A DNA stretch of 32,435 bases from a virus. Shown here one piece after another: positions 31,138 through 32,435 of the stretch. Each line of letters opens with the position of its first letter. Position 1 is the stretch's first letter. Where the stretch lies: IMG/VR virus record IMGVR_UViG_3300021961_000359, positions 1 through 32,435 of that record, one strand, 5' to 3'. The notes beneath the pieces are model-generated. The model had not been told where the DNA came from. It saw nothing but the letters and a program-made list of their open reading frames with translations, and did no database searches. The position numbers and the translations under genes were made by a program.

Positions 31138-31887
31138 TTACATAAAACAAGATAAATTTAATTTTGATTTAATAATTCTTACACTTTTACCATCTACAGG
31201 AGCTATGTTGAAAGGAGATTCATTTGCTTTAGGTATTGAAAATTGCATTTCAAAAGTAAATTGATAATTATCATTGCCTTTATATTGAACTCTCGCTCTA
31301 TAAATTGCTTTAGCAGATTTGCCAAAAGTGGGCACATCTTTTAAGCCTAAAGGATTTTCATCTCCCATCATATAAAATCCATGAGTTCCTACATTTACAT
31401 AGTATGTATCTTTCCTGTTATAGTATTCTTCTATTTTAGTTGCTGATATTTCACCTCTTATATCAGGAAAGGTATCACGATCTCTTTCATATTGCTGTTT
31501 TTTTGTCAATTTTGCGGCCGTTGCGTTCCAGAGAGCATCTTTATCCCTTTTAAATGGTATTTCTTTCCATTCTTTTTTAATTATTTTGAATAAATCAACT
31601 TCATCTGCTAAATCTTTAATGAATTTTTTTTCAGAATCATCGTCTGAAATTTTTCCAAAACTCCAGGGATTTCTTTTATTGCTTATATTGTATTTTAATA
31701 CTAAAGAACCTGCTGAAGCCGCTGTTATTTTCAATTCACAGCCAGAAGATTTTCCTTTATGTTCGAGTATCAAGTCAGGTTGATTTGATCCTGCACCGGC
31801 CGGCGTGAAGTTTTTAGGTACAAATCCTAATGGTTTCAAAACACTAGCAGCATTTTTTTCATATTCGAATCCTTGTTGTGCAGCCAT
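31138..31887 (-). CDS. PD-(D/E)XK nuclease-like protein, 249 aa
   Basis: An N-terminal restriction-like fold is suggested by FTPAGAGSNQPDLILEHKG (P37-D38) and E51-L-K53 in GCELKIT, the classic PD...ExK spacing after a beta turn. Before it lies a helix (FEYEKNAASVLKPLGF). The remaining 190 residues include KISDDDSEKKF, a lysine-rich helical part and a beta region (TYYVNVGTHGFYMMGD), and are not recognised. It could be a host-DNA nuclease, a junction enzyme or a restriction-like protein. It lies directly behind a perfect late promoter and next to the helicase gene. Confidence 0.62.
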   Translation of the reverse strand: MAAQQGFEYEKNAASVLKPLGFVPKNFTPAGAGSNQPDLILEHKGKSSGCELKITAASAGSLVLKYNISNKRNPWSFGKISDDDSEKKFIKDLADEVDLFKIIKKEWKEIPFKRDKDALWNATAAKLTKKQQYERDRDTFPDIRGEISATKIEEYYNRKDTYYVNVGTHGFYMMGDENPLGLKDVPTFGKSAKAIYRARVQYKGNDNYQFTFEMQFSIPKANESPFNIAPVDGKSVRIIKSKLNLSCFM

Positions 31888-31906
31888 TTAAAACCCCAAA
31901 AGGAAA

Positions 31907-31914
31907 TATTTATA
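31907..31914 (-). promoter_or_regulatory. T4 late promoter, perfect TATAAATA
   Basis: On the minus strand TATAAATA matches the T4 late promoter exactly. It overlaps the stop codon of the helicase gene and lies 20-27 bases before the PD-(D/E)XK gene's ATG. No other promoter is visible between helicase and glycan island, so it probably drives the nuclease-like gene and the GT genes at late times. Confidence 0.65.
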
Positions 31915-32435
31915 CTTTAAATCCAGAAAAACTTTTCTTTTCGAATTTATTTTCACCTTTCATGACGGGGTTACTGCCAGCATCAACCAAACCAGTTTGT
32001 GCGGTTTGTTCAACATCATACAACTTCATTTTTGACCTATCGATACCTAGAACGAATCTTTTATGTGTTGTCGGGTCTGAATATCGGTTTTTCAACTGCT
32101 TGACCATGATTTGATTGAGTGCTTCAAGCTCTTCGGAAGATATCAGTGCAAACATTAAGTCGGCTGTTGCGGGCAAACCAAAACTCTCACTGGTGTCTTC
32201 AAGTCCAGGGTCAGAATTGGTATATCCGCTCCTTGTTGTCTGGGTAGCAGATACAATAGGGACTCCGAATTCGACTGCAAGACCTCGCAATTCCTCTGCA
32301 ATTGCTTTGACGTATGTGTAAGAGTTGACGTTTGCTCCGGCTTTGATACGAGCAGAACAACAAATGTTGAGATAATCAATGAAAATAATATCAGGGACAA
32401 AATTTTTCTTAAGGTTAAGTTCATTCAGAAGTGTC
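31910..32435 (-). CDS. 41: Replicative DNA helicase, T4 gp41-like (partial)
   Basis: Only the C-terminal 174 residues are in the window; the frame runs off the right edge. They contain the Walker B strand DIIFIDYLN, a helix ANVNSYTYVKAIAEELRGLA, the sensor region VPIVSATQTTRSGY and a TSESFGLPATADLMFALI segment, all characteristic of DnaB-type hexameric helicases and of gp41 in particular. The Walker A part should lie beyond 32435. It unwinds DNA ahead of the fork and carries the gp61 primase encoded at 12568-13581. Confidence 0.92.
   Translation of the reverse strand, partial: TLLNELNLKKNFVPDIIFIDYLNICCSARIKAGANVNSYTYVKAIAEELRGLAVEFGVPIVSATQTTRSGYTNSDPGLEDTSESFGLPATADLMFALISSEELEALNQIMVKQLKNRYSDPTTHKRFVLGIDRSKMKLYDVEQTAQTGLVDAGSNPVMKGENKFEKKSFSGFKV

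Overview
The window is part of a T4-like myovirus genome. It is AT-rich and densely packed, and every gene I can support lies on the minus strand, so transcription runs from high to low coordinates. The diagnostic genes are a gp41-type replicative helicase (C-terminal part only, cut by the right edge), a gp61-type primase, a T4-type RNase H, class I ribonucleotide reductase (nrdA, nrdB), thyX, a GH19 endolysin, an endonuclease VII-like HNH protein and structural proteins of the kind found in marine T4-like phages. The mix (VWA/zincin protein, 2OG-Fe(II) oxygenase, DUF6433, DUF6267-like ligase, modular head proteins) resembles aquatic T4-like phages of cyanobacteria, Pelagibacter or methylotrophs. 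The host cannot be fixed from sequence alone. I saw no tRNA, CRISPR array or insertion sequence.

Layout in the direction of transcription. (1) 32435-31138: helicase gp41 end, then a PD-(D/E)XK nuclease-like gene with a perfect T4 late-promoter box (TATAAATA) in front of it. (2) 31122-24545: an eight-gene glycan island with GT2, a second GT-A-like transferase, an HtrL/YibB protein, a HAD-nucleotidyltransferase fusion, three paralogous glycosyltransferase-like proteins and a GDPD-like protein. (3) 24506-16472: a head/virion cluster with a ligase-like protein, a nucleotidyltransferase-kinase, DUF6321, an EndoVII-like nuclease, two modular proteins with repeated EEVEQIDE linkers, a structural protein, a DUF7207-like protein and a 59-aa basic protein below the usual ORF length cut-off. 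Several of these start with a peptide that matches the T4 capsid-targeting sequence. (4) 16467-13599: a lysis/membrane cassette (i-spanin-like, o-spanin-like, GH19 endolysin, lipoprotein, two small two-TM proteins, a secreted peptide and a coiled-coil tail-anchored protein). (5) 13581-7261: primase, thyX, MazG-like pyrophosphatase, nrdA, thioredoxin-like, unknown, nrdB, zinc ribbon and GIY-YIG endonuclease. (6) 7268-167: small conserved phage genes, RNase H, DUF6433, an AbrB-like protein, the 714-aa zincin-VWA protein, a 2OG oxygenase and an unknown protein. Two near-consensus sigma70 promoters sit in the only larger gaps of this last part.

How it fits together: the nucleotide genes (nrdA/B, thioredoxin, thyX, MazG) feed replication by gp41/gp61/RNase H. 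The head cluster looks like a set of enzymes and basic modules packaged with the DNA and trimmed by a gp21-type protease. The lysis cassette releases progeny, and the glycan island probably decorates virion or host surface. Most neighbouring genes overlap by 1-4 bases (TAATG, TGATG or ATGA), which implies translational coupling. T4-late-like boxes stand before the head, lysis-side and glycan genes, while sigma70 boxes stand before the early-type genes.
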